In this document: positions 18,351 through 27,494 of the stretch, one piece after another
How positions within the stretch are numbered: position 1 is the stretch's first letter
Layout of the letters: every line of letters starts with the position of its first letter
NCBI RefSeq assembly: GCF_000723885.1
Contig: NZ_CCDG010000021.1
Coordinates: 204,151-268,150, forward strand
Reading direction: 5' to 3'
DNA from: Paenibacillus camerounensis
GTDB taxonomy: Bacteria > Bacillota > Bacilli > Paenibacillales > Paenibacillaceae
DNA length: 64,000 bases
Program-made: the position numbers and the translations under genes
Notes under the pieces: generated by a model
Databases searched by the model: none
Told to the model about the DNA's origin: nothing
The model's input: the letters and a program-made list of their open reading frames with translations, nothing else

Positions 18351-20168
18351 TTATTTTTGGCTGAAATAGACTGTGTATGATTCATCTGTAATCTCGTACA
18401 GCGGCTTTAACATAAAGTTAGTCTGCTGATGGCGTGTGCGGTAGCTGTTTTGTCTCCATGGGAATGTTCCATAAGTGTGCTCGGCCTGCGGCATCAGGAA
18501 GTCCTTAGGATTGCTGAAATCGCCTTTAAGTCCGCAATCGCTGTCAGTAAGCCCTGCAAGTACAATCGGCCCGTCAACTATAGCGGCAAGCTCCGGCATG
18601 TCAGGTAACGGCTCCATAACCAGGGCACTCGGGAAGAAAATATGAATCGTATCGTTCTTCCATTCTTGCGTAAGCTTCAAATAGCCGCCGCTGATTTCAG
18701 GTGCTGCAACCGCTTGTCCATTAACTTGGACCGTAGGAATTCCTTTGACCCAGGAGGGAACACGGAAGAGCAAGGTAAACTTATCTGAGACGGATGACGT
18801 AACACTGAATTTCAAAGACCATCTCGACATCTGACTGTCATCGTGCTCGTCAAAGAAAGCCTGGGCATTGTAGTATTTCATATCCGTGGTCTGCTCGAGG
18901 GTGATATCTGCCTCCCCCCGGCGGTACTCAAGCCTTGAGGGAATGTACTGGCTGATAGTCAGACTGTTCGCTTCAGGATCTTCAAAGTAAATGAGATCAG
19001 CATATATTGACTGTGCCTGGACCATCGTTCCGTGGCAGCACCAGAAATCTCTGGTTTTGTTCCCCCACTTTTTGCGGCTACCGGCTGTTAGCGGAAGAAA
19101 ATAAGCGGGCATTCCCGTTTCTGCATTGTGCTGCGCCAAAAATCCGTTGTAGAGGCTTCTTTCAATATAATCCGCGTATTCGGTATTGCCTGTCCACTTA
19201 AACAGATAGGAAGCCGTTCTAACCATATTGTAGACGGTGCAGAACTCCTGATTTTTTTCACCAAGGAATTGTCCAAGCATAAAGGGAGGCTCCCAGAATT
19301 CGCCTGCATTTTGGCCGCATGTGCAATAGGTTCCTCTATCGGTAACGGCATTCTTCCAGAACAGCTCTGTAAGATTGCGCCAATGCTCTGAACCGGTCAC
19401 TTCATAAAGCTTAGCCGCCCCGTGGGAAAACGGGATACTTGCATTAGCATGACTGTTGGTGAGCGCATCTTTGCCCTCCTGAAGCTTTCGGAACAGGCTC
19501 GGATTCTGATAGCTTTCTGCAAGGGACATATATTTGTCATTACGGGTTATCTCGTATAAATTCACCCAAATTTCAAGCATGCCTCCCTCTTCCCCGCTGT
19601 ACACCGCATGAGGATTAGTCTTCAGCATCGCATTCACCCACCGGATATACCAGTCGCTCAGCCTGTCTAAAATCACCAAAGCCTGTTCGTTACCGGCATC
19701 TGTGTATGCATGGGTGAGTCCCATAATGGTTTTGTGCATTACATATTGCGGTGACCAGATGTGCTTGTTATCTGCCAGCCTCTGAAAATATTTCTCGGGT
19801 ATCGAGCCGATCCATTCTCCCCCGTTCAGCTCTTGACATTTGGCCAGCTCTGAAACGATTTTATCAAGCTTGGCCTTCAGCTCCCCGTCCTGTTCTGTTG
19901 CCACATAAGCAGCTGCAGCAGACAGCCAGTGGCCCAAAAAGTGTCCCCTAAGCTGACATGTCGGAGCCTCCCAGCCCCAGTGAAGCTTTGCCGTTTCCGG
20001 ATTATCCACCACCTGCAGTCCAGGTAAAATAATACCCGCTTCCAGATAGAAATTTTGGAGCAGGCACTGGGTATCCAGTTCCATCAGGTATTCCCTGTTA
20101 ATCTCGAATCTCTCCCGAAAAACACCCGGAAGCAGCTTAACCTTCGTTTTATCGATTTTTGACAGCAT
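18351..20168 (-). CDS. GH127 beta-L-arabinofuranosidase-like protein
   Basis: At 605 residues it matches GH127 (formerly DUF1680). Seen are the (alpha/alpha)6 catalytic part with EFCTVYNM and FWCCHGTM, which supply the Glu and Cys residues that bind zinc and carry catalysis in known members, then a beta-rich C-terminal half. Known members remove beta-L-arabinofuranose; related families have other uses. No signal peptide, so probably cytoplasmic. The ATG has GAGGGA upstream. It is convergent with the araC gene and is not co-transcribed with the N-glycan enzymes; its link with them is uncertain. Confidence 0.88.
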   Translation of the reverse strand: MLSKIDKTKVKLLPGVFRERFEINREYLMELDTQCLLQNFYLEAGIILPGLQVVDNPETAKLHWGWEAPTCQLRGHFLGHWLSAAAAYVATEQDGELKAKLDKIVSELAKCQELNGGEWIGSIPEKYFQRLADNKHIWSPQYVMHKTIMGLTHAYTDAGNEQALVILDRLSDWYIRWVNAMLKTNPHAVYSGEEGGMLEIWVNLYEITRNDKYMSLAESYQNPSLFRKLQEGKDALTNSHANASIPFSHGAAKLYEVTGSEHWRNLTELFWKNAVTDRGTYCTCGQNAGEFWEPPFMLGQFLGEKNQEFCTVYNMVRTASYLFKWTGNTEYADYIERSLYNGFLAQHNAETGMPAYFLPLTAGSRKKWGNKTRDFWCCHGTMVQAQSIYADLIYFEDPEANSLTISQYIPSRLEYRRGEADITLEQTTDMKYYNAQAFFDEHDDSQMSRWSLKFSVTSSVSDKFTLLFRVPSWVKGIPTVQVNGQAVAAPEISGGYLKLTQEWKNDTIHIFFPSALVMEPLPDMPELAAIVDGPIVLAGLTDSDCGLKGDFSNPKDFLMPQAEHTYGTFPWRQNSYRTRHQQTNFMLKPLYEITDESYTVYFSQK

Positions 20169-20266
20169 CGCTATCCCTCACTTAACCAAAATAATGTACT
20201 ACGATCATCTTAGTTCAATTTCACGGGGGCGTCGGTAGACAAAAGCCCAGAAAGGGTTGAGGAATT

Positions 20267-20839
20267 TTAGGAGTTCTCTCTTCTATTTCTGTGCCTAACT
20301 AAATAAACAGTGCCTATCCAAAGTAACAATATAATGGTGAAGGCAGCTGAAATAAGGATGAACCCGCTTTTTTGCGTAAAGAAAAATGGACTTGACTGGT
20401 GGAATTCAGAATGGCCTTCTTTAGGGGCTGGCTGCCTATTGATACTGAAATCAAATCGCGCTACATTCGCATCCCCCTGTCCCGTTCTGACAAGTGCTGA
20501 GTAATCGCCTGGTTTTAAAATGGCCGGGTATGGAATTCTGACGGTGGATTGCTTATTCAAGTCCACAATGACTCTCCCGCTTACTTGTGTATGTCCGATA
20601 GGATGATAAGAATATTCATTTTGAGCGTTAGATTTTGCTTTTAATAAGTCAATAGAAACACGTACTTCTGCGGATTCCATCCCCTGATTTCTGACCTCAA
20701 TCAACATTAACGATTTTCCGCCATCGTCATACCCGAATGTGAAATGATCTATACTTACCGTACTCCCGGCAGCTGAGAGATGCTGTGTAAAGAACATAAG
20801 ACATATTGCTAACGCAGCAAAAAGGCTTAGCGCCCGCAT
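20267..20839 (-). CDS. Membrane-anchored secreted protein, unknown function
   Basis: This 190-residue protein has a signal peptide (about 1-23, ending near LSAAG), an extracellular beta-rich domain of about 120 residues with alternating hydrophobic strands, and a C-terminal membrane segment (about 160-182) followed by a basic tail RHRNRRENS. The extracellular part resembles an Ig-like or CARDB-type fold, but no family is recognised with certainty. It is third in a run after the small membrane protein and PspA, with 70 bp separating it from PspA, so it may be part of an envelope-stress unit. Confidence 0.75.
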   Translation of the reverse strand: MRALSLFAALAICLMFFTQHLSAAGSTVSIDHFTFGYDDGGKSLMLIEVRNQGMESAEVRVSIDLLKAKSNAQNEYSYHPIGHTQVSGRVIVDLNKQSTVRIPYPAILKPGDYSALVRTGQGDANVARFDFSINRQPAPKEGHSEFHQSSPFFFTQKSGFILISAAFTIILLLWIGTVYLVRHRNRRENS

Positions 20840-20864
20840 ACTTGCCTCCCCCTACTCCTCATAA

Positions 20865-20894
20865 AGGCACCCCTTGCGGGATGCCCTGGGACTT
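20865..20894 (-). terminator. Weak hairpin after pspA
   Basis: GGCATCCC and GGGGTGCC (minus strand) form an eight-base stem with one mismatch, followed by TTT. It lies between pspA and the downstream membrane protein gene and could reduce read-through. Confidence 0.4.
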
Positions 20895-20909
20895 AACTAT
20901 TCCGTTAAC

Positions 20910-21578
20910 CTACTCGGCCTGCTTCTGAAGCTTCAGTTCATCCAGTGCATGCTCGATCTCACCAGCAAGATTAGGGTCCAGATACTGCGGGGTTATACTC
21001 TTGGCTGCTGAGTTGAAGTGGTTCAGCGCTTCAAGCTCCGCTTCGATGAGAAGAACCTTCTCTTCAGCCCGGGCGAATCCGTGGGCGATATTCTCCGTCT
21101 GGAAGGCGACGACGGTCTGCTGTATGTCCTTCAATGAACTTGCTACATTAACACGAGAAGCGAGCAGCAGCCGGCGGTGATTATATTCTTCAGACTGCAC
21201 AAGCAGCTGGCCGATCTTTTCGGTCAAGGTTTTGGTCTGCTCCTGGATGGCTGCATATTGTAAACGGTAGGCGGTGAGCTTCTTCTCCTGCATCATTTTT
21301 TCCTGAAGGGCAAGCTTGGCCACATGATCTTCTCCGCGTTCAACAGCAAGCTTCGCCTGACGCTCTCTTTTCTGGACGGCCGATTCTGCTTCAGCAATCA
21401 GCGCTGCTTGTCTTTTCTCAATAAACAGCTGATTTGTCAGTGCCTGCTGGCCTCTCGCTAATTCCTGGTCAAACTCGCGGATATATTGGTTGACCATGTT
21501 AAGCGGCTGTTCGCATTTATCCAAAAGCCCATTCGTTTCTGCCAGAAAAAATTGTTTTACCCGTTTGAAAATTCCCAT
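20910..21578 (-). CDS. pspA: PspA/IM30 family phage-shock protein
   Basis: The 222-residue protein is almost entirely helical with heptad-like coiled coil (about 25-190), begins MGIFKRVKQFF, and has the usual length of the PspA/IM30/Vipp1 family. These proteins bind the cytoplasmic face of stressed membranes and form ESCRT-III-like polymers. It starts one base after the stop of the gene for a small membrane protein, so the two are translationally linked. That partner could recruit it to the membrane, as LiaI does for LiaH in Bacillus. Confidence 0.92.
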   Translation of the reverse strand: MGIFKRVKQFFLAETNGLLDKCEQPLNMVNQYIREFDQELARGQQALTNQLFIEKRQAALIAEAESAVQKRERQAKLAVERGEDHVAKLALQEKMMQEKKLTAYRLQYAAIQEQTKTLTEKIGQLLVQSEEYNHRRLLLASRVNVASSLKDIQQTVVAFQTENIAHGFARAEEKVLLIEAELEALNHFNSAAKSITPQYLDPNLAGEIEHALDELKLQKQAE

Positions 21579-21579
21579 G

Positions 21580-22008
21580 TTATTTCGTCTCCTTTAGGTT
21601 CATTTGATGGGTCTCCCATTGGTCGAGGAACTTTGAAGTAGATGGAGCTGCAAAAGCTGTCTGTCCTCCAGTACTCCAATCCTGGCGCTTTTTCCGCCGT
21701 ATGAAGGAATAAAGCAGCCCGGTTCCAAGCAGTCCTCCGCCAATTCCTGCGGCTAGCCCCGCACCATCCCATTCTTCTTCATGATGACCATCCCCGCGTC
21801 CTTCACTCTGCTCATGGTCATCCTCTTTAAACGGAGAGTATTCTTTGTCATGGAATCCGGACTGCAGGGAAGTTTGGAGCGTGTAACCCGTTTCCTCTTC
21901 ATTGTGTCCGTCGTATAACTCTGAGGCTGCATATACACCCCCTCCAATTACAGCGATAATGATGGCTGCAGCCAATGCTTTTTTAAACCAGCTCTTCCGG
22001 GTTTTCAT
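21580..22008 (-). CDS. Small two-segment membrane protein beside PspA
   Basis: The start is taken at the ATG 22008 (142 residues) with AGGAAAGGTG upstream. It has a basic N-terminus and a hydrophobic segment (about 10-28), an acidic, His-rich middle stretch (about 35-75) and a glycine-rich second hydrophobic segment (GAGLAAGIGGGLLGTGLLY) followed by RRKKRQ. No family is recognised. Direct coupling to pspA suggests a membrane anchor or sensor for it. Confidence 0.75.
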   Translation of the reverse strand: MKTRKSWFKKALAAAIIIAVIGGGVYAASELYDGHNEEETGYTLQTSLQSGFHDKEYSPFKEDDHEQSEGRGDGHHEEEWDGAGLAAGIGGGLLGTGLLYSFIRRKKRQDWSTGGQTAFAAPSTSKFLDQWETHQMNLKETK

Positions 22009-22112
22009 TCTGCACCTTTCCTCTCTGTAGATCATGTATCTCTTTCATGTGTCTCACTATATCCGTGATAAGTAAAAGTACAGTAAATGATTAAAAGGAA
22101 ATACACAAAAAT

Positions 22113-22154
22113 AAAAGCCTCTCTCCTAATTACAGAGAAAGGCTTGAATAGGGA
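22113..22154 (-). terminator. Terminator after the histidine kinase gene
   Basis: On the minus strand AAGCCTTTCTC pairs with GAGAGAGGCTT (mismatches near the middle) and runs into TTATTTTTG. It ends the two-component operon before the pspA group, which therefore should have its own promoter in 22009-22112. Confidence 0.65.
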
Positions 22155-22165
22155 TGGGGATATCC

Positions 22166-23467
22166 CTAATCTAAAGCTAAAGGAAATGTTGCTGTAAAAA
22201 GACTTCCCTCGCCAAATACACTCTCGGCCCGGATTGATCCCTCATGGGCTTCCACAATCCACTTAGCAATCGGTAAACCAAGACCGGCACTCCCTTCATC
22301 CCGTGAACGGAATTTCTCCACCCGGTAAAAACGGTCAAAAATCCGCTCTAAATCATCCTTGGGGATACCGATGCCCGTATCTTTTATCAATAAACTCCAT
22401 TGCCTTGCGTTACGCTCTACTTTAACGTCAATTGTGCCACCTTCAGGTGTGTATTTAATCGCATTATCTAACAGGATGTATACGAGCTGCTTAATCCGTT
22501 CAATATCTCCTTTAACCAGGAATGCTTCGGATATCGTTGTGCTGAGCGTAATGTTCTTTTTGTGCGCGACAGTTTCAAAGGGAGTTACCCATTGATGCAT
22601 TTTTGGCAACAAGTCAAAAGATTCTTTATTAAATGGAATATTTTCCGAATCAGAACGGGCGAGCAGCAGCAAATGCTGAACCATCCGGCTCATCCGCCCG
22701 ACTTCTTCTCTCATATCCGATACAACTTCCTTGGTATAAGCGGAAAAGTCCTCTCCGTTCTCGATTTCAATGACATCCAGAGAGGTATTCATAATGCTTA
22801 GCGGAGTACGAAGCTCATGTGAAGCATCGGCCAGGAATTGCTGCTGCTGCTGATACGAATGCTGGACCGGAACCATCGCCTTTTTGGACATGGAGTAACT
22901 CAGCCATATCGCAGCAATCAGGAACAGGCCCAGAATAAACAGTGCCACCATGAATAAGTTCTCGTACACTTCCAGATAAAAGCTTACATCTTTTGCTGCA
23001 TAAACCGTTATTTGCCTGCCATCTTCTGTTATCATAGGACGGGCACCCATAAAGAGCAGCCTGTCATGCTCCGTCCTGTCTTCTCCTTCATGCCCGTTAT
23101 GAGGCAGATCCAGCCATGTCAGCCGGTATGCCTCCCGTTTAGGATGCCATTCTTCAATCTTTTCCAGGTTAGCTCCGGCGTTTTGCGGAAAGGCTGCGCT
23201 TCCCGATAGGACGTTCCCTTGATGATCGACCATATAAAAAAAGTAAAGGTCCTCAACGGTAGTTCCGGATAAATCCGGGACAGCAAGGTTACCATCCGCT
23301 GAAGCATACAAGGTAGTCTGCAAGGATTGCCGCTGATCACGATAAGCCATGCCTACAAAAAAGACAGAGACAATAAGCGAAAATAGGATCAGAAAGAGGA
23401 TAATCAGCCAGGTGTAGGTGAATGTCAGCTTTCTCCTTGTTTGAACAAACAAATCCCGCTTCTTCAC
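22166..23467 (-). CDS. Sensor histidine kinase (OmpR partner)
   Basis: Start chosen at the GTG at 23467 (433 residues), five bases after the response-regulator stop; the frame is open upstream but that part overlaps the regulator. It has membrane segments near residues 15-40 and 165-190 enclosing an extracellular sensor of about 120 residues, the HisKA domain with DASHELRTPLS, and an ATPase domain with LLDNAIKYT and DTGIGIP. It should phosphorylate the regulator upstream. The signal is unknown; closeness to pspA suggests envelope stress. Confidence 0.9.
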   Translation of the reverse strand: MKKRDLFVQTRRKLTFTYTWLIILFLILFSLIVSVFFVGMAYRDQRQSLQTTLYASADGNLAVPDLSGTTVEDLYFFYMVDHQGNVLSGSAAFPQNAGANLEKIEEWHPKREAYRLTWLDLPHNGHEGEDRTEHDRLLFMGARPMITEDGRQITVYAAKDVSFYLEVYENLFMVALFILGLFLIAAIWLSYSMSKKAMVPVQHSYQQQQQFLADASHELRTPLSIMNTSLDVIEIENGEDFSAYTKEVVSDMREEVGRMSRMVQHLLLLARSDSENIPFNKESFDLLPKMHQWVTPFETVAHKKNITLSTTISEAFLVKGDIERIKQLVYILLDNAIKYTPEGGTIDVKVERNARQWSLLIKDTGIGIPKDDLERIFDRFYRVEKFRSRDEGSAGLGLPIAKWIVEAHEGSIRAESVFGEGSLFTATFPLALD

Positions 23468-23471
23468 TGAT

Positions 23472-24146
23472 TTATACCGAAAAACGGTACCCCACACCCC
23501 TGACGCTGACGATAAGCGACTCCCCTGTGCGGTCCTGTAATTTGTCACGAAGCATTTTAACCGTAACATCCACGTTTTTATAGGAAACTTCACTTTCAAC
23601 CCCCCATACACGATCCAAAATGACTTCTCTTGTCAGCACGTTACCGGTATTTTGCAGAAAAAAATCCAGCAGCTGATACTCTCTAGGACTAAGGTAAATC
23701 TCTTCATCATCTCTCATCAGCTTTCGTGAAGTCCGGTTCAAGCTAAACATCCCGAACGGGATGATCTCTGAATGGATGGGGGCAAAATTGCGTCTCATCA
23801 ATGTGCGGATCCGTGCCAGCAATTCTTCCATTTCAAACGGTTTGGTCAGATAATCATCAGCACCGGCGTCGAGTCCCAGTATTTTATCCTGTAGCGCATC
23901 TTTTGCAGTCAGTAAAAGAATAGCTTTGGCGTAGTCCTGTGTTCTTAAGCTCTTACACACATCGATTCCGTCCATCAGGGGCATCATCCAGTCGAGAATG
24001 ACAACGTCATAGGCTGCGCCTAAGGCATATTCAAGAGCATCCTGGCCGTTGTCTACCCATTCCACATGATACCCGCCCTTTTTCTCGAGCACATATTTAA
24101 TAAGCTTTCCCAGCTTTTTATCATCTTCAGCAAGCAGAATATTCAT
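23472..24146 (-). CDS. Response regulator, OmpR family
   Basis: 224 residues: receiver domain (EDD near 7-9, phospho-acceptor Asp in VVILDWMMP near 52, KPF near 101) and a winged-helix DNA-binding domain (about 130-222, with SPREYQLLDFFLQN and DVTVKMLRDKLQ). It lies five bases before the kinase gene and is the promoter-proximal gene of the pair. Targets are not known; the pspA group just downstream is a natural candidate. Confidence 0.94.
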   Translation of the reverse strand: MNILLAEDDKKLGKLIKYVLEKKGGYHVEWVDNGQDALEYALGAAYDVVILDWMMPLMDGIDVCKSLRTQDYAKAILLLTAKDALQDKILGLDAGADDYLTKPFEMEELLARIRTLMRRNFAPIHSEIIPFGMFSLNRTSRKLMRDDEEIYLSPREYQLLDFFLQNTGNVLTREVILDRVWGVESEVSYKNVDVTVKMLRDKLQDRTGESLIVSVRGVGYRFSV

Positions 24147-24234
24147 GTTACCTTCACCACCAAATGCATAATAGGATTATGATACCACAGTAAAATAAAA
24201 ATGTAGTAAAGGCATGTGTGCCTGTACTGAAATA

Positions 24235-24292
24235 CCAAAAAACTCCCCATGCAGGCGCAGGTTTACTGGTTCACCTGATTGCCTGTGGGGAG
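24235..24292 (-). terminator. Terminator after the Feu-like binding protein
   Basis: CTCCCCA...GCAGGC...CAGG pairs with CCTG...GCCTG...TGGGGAG, and on the minus strand the stem is followed by TTTTTT. It ends the siderophore transporter unit that reads leftwards. Confidence 0.85.
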
Positions 24293-24317
24293 CGCACACT
24301 ATAATTCTGATTATCTG

Positions 24318-25289
24318 TTATTTACTGAAAAGCTGCTCTGCATCATCGAGAGCCATACTATGTCCAATCGAGGAATAATCGAGCCACTTTTGCCCGTCCA
24401 GAATGTAGACATGATTGTTTTTGACTGCCTTCAGGTTTTGCCAGATCGGATTTTTGGTCATTTCTTCATAATTGCTTTTTGCCACATCACCCGTGCTGAT
24501 AATCACAAAGATGGCATCGGCATCAAAGTCCGGCAGCACTTCCTTGGAGATCACCTGATAAGGCTCATCTGCAGGGATCTTCTCGACCCCGTCAGCCATC
24601 TTCAGCTTCAAATCCTCGAACATAATCGGACCGAGCGGACGTCTGGTTCCCATAACACGCAACTCTTTTGCCGTCATGCGAATGGCCATTACCTTAGCAT
24701 CTGCACCAAGCTCATTTGTGATCAAGCCGCTTACCCGTTCTGCTTTTACTTTATAATCCTGAATAAAAGCTTCCGCTTCCTGCTCCTTACCAACATGTTC
24801 GGCAATGCGCTTCAGATGATCTGCCCAGGTGCCGCTGTCCATGTCGATCGTAACGGTTGGTGCGATTTTTTCGAATTTGGCCAGGTCGTCCCCGGAGTAC
24901 ACTTCATCGATATAGATCACGTCAGGTTTCAGAGCAAGCACAGCCTCCATATCCGGATCGGTCACTACACCGAATTTCGCTGCTCCCTGCAGCCGGTCAG
25001 CCACATGGGGCAGGAAATCCTTCACATCCCCGCCTACAACGGAGCCTGCAGGAGTAATCCCGAGAGCCAGCAGATTGTTGGTGATGTGAATCGACATCGA
25101 GGCAATCTTGGCATTTGGATCGTGGGCAATAACATCTGCTGCCGATTCAGCAGCTTCCGTTGGTGCCGCAGATGCTTCCGCAGACGGTGAAGCCGCCGCA
25201 GAGGAATCTGCTGTATTGTTAGATTGCCCGCAAGCGGATAGTACAGCAAGCAACAGGATGGATACGAGCATTAAGGTTATCTTTTTCAT
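24318..25289 (-). CDS. Ferric-siderophore binding lipoprotein (FeuA-like)
   Basis: The start is set at the ATG 25289 (323 residues) because the signal sequence begins there: MKKITLMLVSILLLAVLSAC gives a lipobox with Cys20. An Ala/Ser/Glu linker precedes a class III periplasmic-binding fold (about 60-320) typical of iron-siderophore receptors. It follows two FecCD permease genes on the same strand, the reverse of the Bacillus feuABC order. Bacillibactin-like catecholate is a plausible ligand given the adjacent Btr-like regulator, but this is not shown by the sequence. Confidence 0.9.
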   Translation of the reverse strand: MKKITLMLVSILLLAVLSACGQSNNTADSSAAASPSAEASAAPTEAAESAADVIAHDPNAKIASMSIHITNNLLALGITPAGSVVGGDVKDFLPHVADRLQGAAKFGVVTDPDMEAVLALKPDVIYIDEVYSGDDLAKFEKIAPTVTIDMDSGTWADHLKRIAEHVGKEQEAEAFIQDYKVKAERVSGLITNELGADAKVMAIRMTAKELRVMGTRRPLGPIMFEDLKLKMADGVEKIPADEPYQVISKEVLPDFDADAIFVIISTGDVAKSNYEEMTKNPIWQNLKAVKNNHVYILDGQKWLDYSSIGHSMALDDAEQLFSK

Positions 25290-25329
25290 ATGAATTCTAT
25301 ACCCCCGAGTAGTTATTGAATGTAGTAAA

Positions 25330-26361
25330 TCAGTTTTTTGTTTTAAATAAAAGATATAAGAAGTATGGCCCGCCAATCGCGGCCACAACGACACCTGCCG
25401 GAATCGCATTGGGCCGGAAAATCGAGCGGCCGACTGTATCGGCCGTGACCAGTATGAGCAGACCAATCAGCGCTGCTACCGGCAAAAAATAGCGGTGCTG
25501 CGGTCCGGCCAGCCGTTTGGCGATATGAGGCGCGACCAGGCCGATAAATCCGACCCCCCCGGCCACTGAGACGCTTGCACATGACAGTGCAACCGCCATA
25601 CCCAGCAGCACCAGCCTTTCACGGGTCACATGGTTCCCGACACTATAGGCTATTTCATCGCCTAGCACGAAGATATCCAGCGCTTTTGACCGGCTGTAAA
25701 TGACCGGAACAAGCACAGCAATCCATGGCAGCAGCGCCCATACATGAATCCAGTCCCTGCCCCATACACTTCCGGCAAGCCAGCGCGCAGTAAAAGCGTA
25801 GGTCTCCTCATCCAGCTTCAAGGACAATAGCAGGGTAACAGCACTTATTCCTGCAGCGACGGCAATTCCTACGAGAATCAGTCTTATAGGCAGGATTCCC
25901 CGGTGGCGATCATAAGCGAACATAAAGATAATTAGTGCGCTGAGAACACCTCCGATAAAGGTGAACAGCGGGATCAGCACTGCCATTGGTCCGTCCATGG
26001 AGCGGAAAAAGGAAACGAAAATAATCAGTCCGAGCGCAGCTCCTGTATTGATTCCAAGAATGCCGGGATCAGCCAAGGAATTCCGTGTAGAACCTTGGAA
26101 CACGGCGCCTGAGATTCCAAGCCCGATGCCGGCCAGCATGGTCACGATGATTCGCGGCATCCGGTAATCAAACAGGATCATCTGCTCTTCACTTGTGCCG
26201 TAACCGAACAGCGTTTTCCACACAGTCAGCGGAGCCAGGGAGATCGAGCCAGTGTTCAGGCTGATCAATATCACGGTTATGGCCAGCAGAAGCAGAGCTG
26301 TACTAACAGTCAGAGCACGCCGGGCCCTCTTTTTCTCCACTTGAGCCATGTTCAGGTTCAT
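25330..26361 (-). CDS. Siderophore ABC permease (FecCD family)
   Basis: 343 residues starting at the ATG 26361 (GGGAGGG upstream), one base after the stop of the preceding permease. It has eight to ten predicted membrane segments and FecCD hallmarks such as GAVFQGSTRNSLADPGILGI and FIGLVAPHIAKRL. It should form a heterodimer with the permease at 26363-27367. No ATPase gene is adjacent; in Bacillus the Feu importer borrows the ATPase YusV encoded elsewhere. Confidence 0.94.
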   Translation of the reverse strand: MNLNMAQVEKKRARRALTVSTALLLLAITVILISLNTGSISLAPLTVWKTLFGYGTSEEQMILFDYRMPRIIVTMLAGIGLGISGAVFQGSTRNSLADPGILGINTGAALGLIIFVSFFRSMDGPMAVLIPLFTFIGGVLSALIIFMFAYDRHRGILPIRLILVGIAVAAGISAVTLLLSLKLDEETYAFTARWLAGSVWGRDWIHVWALLPWIAVLVPVIYSRSKALDIFVLGDEIAYSVGNHVTRERLVLLGMAVALSCASVSVAGGVGFIGLVAPHIAKRLAGPQHRYFLPVAALIGLLILVTADTVGRSIFRPNAIPAGVVVAAIGGPYFLYLLFKTKN

Positions 26362-26362
26362 C

Positions 26363-27367
26363 TTATAGATCCCTCCCTTCTTTGCGGGCAAGATACAGGA
26401 AGAAGGGAACTCCGACCATGGCTACCATAGCACCGATGGCGAATTCCTGCGGCGGATTAACCATCCGCGAGGCAAAGTCCGCCCAGACCAGCAGGATCGC
26501 CCCGAGCAATGCGGAAAACGGAATGATGATCCGGTAATCGACCCCGAGCAGTCGCCGGGCAATATGCGGCACAACCAATCCGACAAAGCTGATGGAGCCG
26601 GCAACCGCCACAGAGGAACCCGCCAGAATCACGGCTGCAGTTAAACCGAGAATGCGGATACGGTTTGTATGTACGCCCAGATTAACCGCTGTTTCCTCCC
26701 CAAGTGACATAAAGGTAATGGGCCGGCCCATTACAGTAGCCCACAGGACTACAGCTATCACGACAGGTGTAAGAATCCGCAGATGGTCCCAGCTTACACC
26801 TGCGACACCTCCGGCATACCAGAAGGCCAAATCCTGGCTCAGAGCAAAATAAATCGCAATACCTGTACTGAGCGAGTGAAGAATGGCTGCAACGACGGCA
26901 CCGGCAATCGTTAACCTTAAGGAGGTCAGCCCTCCTGGTGTCGAAGCACCAAGCAGGACAATGAATACTGTAGTCAGGGCGGCACCTGCAAAGGAAAACA
27001 AAATAAGTCCCCAATATGACATCCCTGGTACAATGGCAAAGCAAAGCGCCACGGCAAAAGCAGAACCGGCATTTACGCCCAGGATCCCGCTGTCGGCCAG
27101 CGGATTGCGTGTTACTCCCTGCATCACTGTTCCGGCTACCGCGAAGGCCATCCCGGTCACGACAGCTCCCAGCACCCGCGGCAGCCGCAGATCATGGACG
27201 ATCTGATGCGGGGTTAGCGTGGTGTCGTAGTGAAAAACCGCGGCCCACACCGTCTGAAGCGTTAATTCCTTGGCGCCGAAGGAAACGGCCAGAAAGATGG
27301 AGACTGCCAATCCGGCAGCGGCGGCAATAAACCATAGAATGATTAAGATTCTTGAATGTAATTTCAT
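26363..27367 (-). CDS. Siderophore ABC permease (FecCD family)
   Basis: A 334-residue FecCD-type permease with about nine hydrophobic segments and the paired motifs GTVMQGVTRNPLADSGILGV (about 79-98) and FVGLVVPHIARRL (about 270-282). It is the first gene of the Feu-like unit, with a near-perfect Fur box 44-62 bp upstream. The nearest GGAGGAG lies about 20 bases before the ATG, further than usual, so the exact start is less certain. Confidence 0.92.
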   Translation of the reverse strand: MKLHSRILIILWFIAAAAGLAVSIFLAVSFGAKELTLQTVWAAVFHYDTTLTPHQIVHDLRLPRVLGAVVTGMAFAVAGTVMQGVTRNPLADSGILGVNAGSAFAVALCFAIVPGMSYWGLILFSFAGAALTTVFIVLLGASTPGGLTSLRLTIAGAVVAAILHSLSTGIAIYFALSQDLAFWYAGGVAGVSWDHLRILTPVVIAVVLWATVMGRPITFMSLGEETAVNLGVHTNRIRILGLTAAVILAGSSVAVAGSISFVGLVVPHIARRLLGVDYRIIIPFSALLGAILLVWADFASRMVNPPQEFAIGAMVAMVGVPFFLYLARKEGRDL

Positions 27368-27410
27368 AGGACTGCGCTCAGATAGGCTCCTCCTTTTTCT
27401 GTGGTTCCAT

Positions 27411-27429
27411 GATTATGATAATCATTATC
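27411..27429. promoter_or_regulatory. Fur box upstream of Feu-like importer
   Basis: GATTATGATAATCATTATC matches 18 of 19 bases of the Fur consensus GATAATGATAATCATTATC. It lies in the gap between the Btr-like gene and the first permease gene, so Fur should repress the importer when iron is plentiful. Confidence 0.9.
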
Positions 27430-27494
27430 ACTTATTATAATTACCTTTTTAAATAGGTACATGCCGATATCCAAGATGCTAATATGGACATTTT

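Noticed and set aside
18351..20168. GH127 as a member of the N-glycan operon.
   Set aside because: It is convergent to the araC gene and points towards it, so it is not co-transcribed, and arabinofuranose is not part of high-mannose N-glycans.
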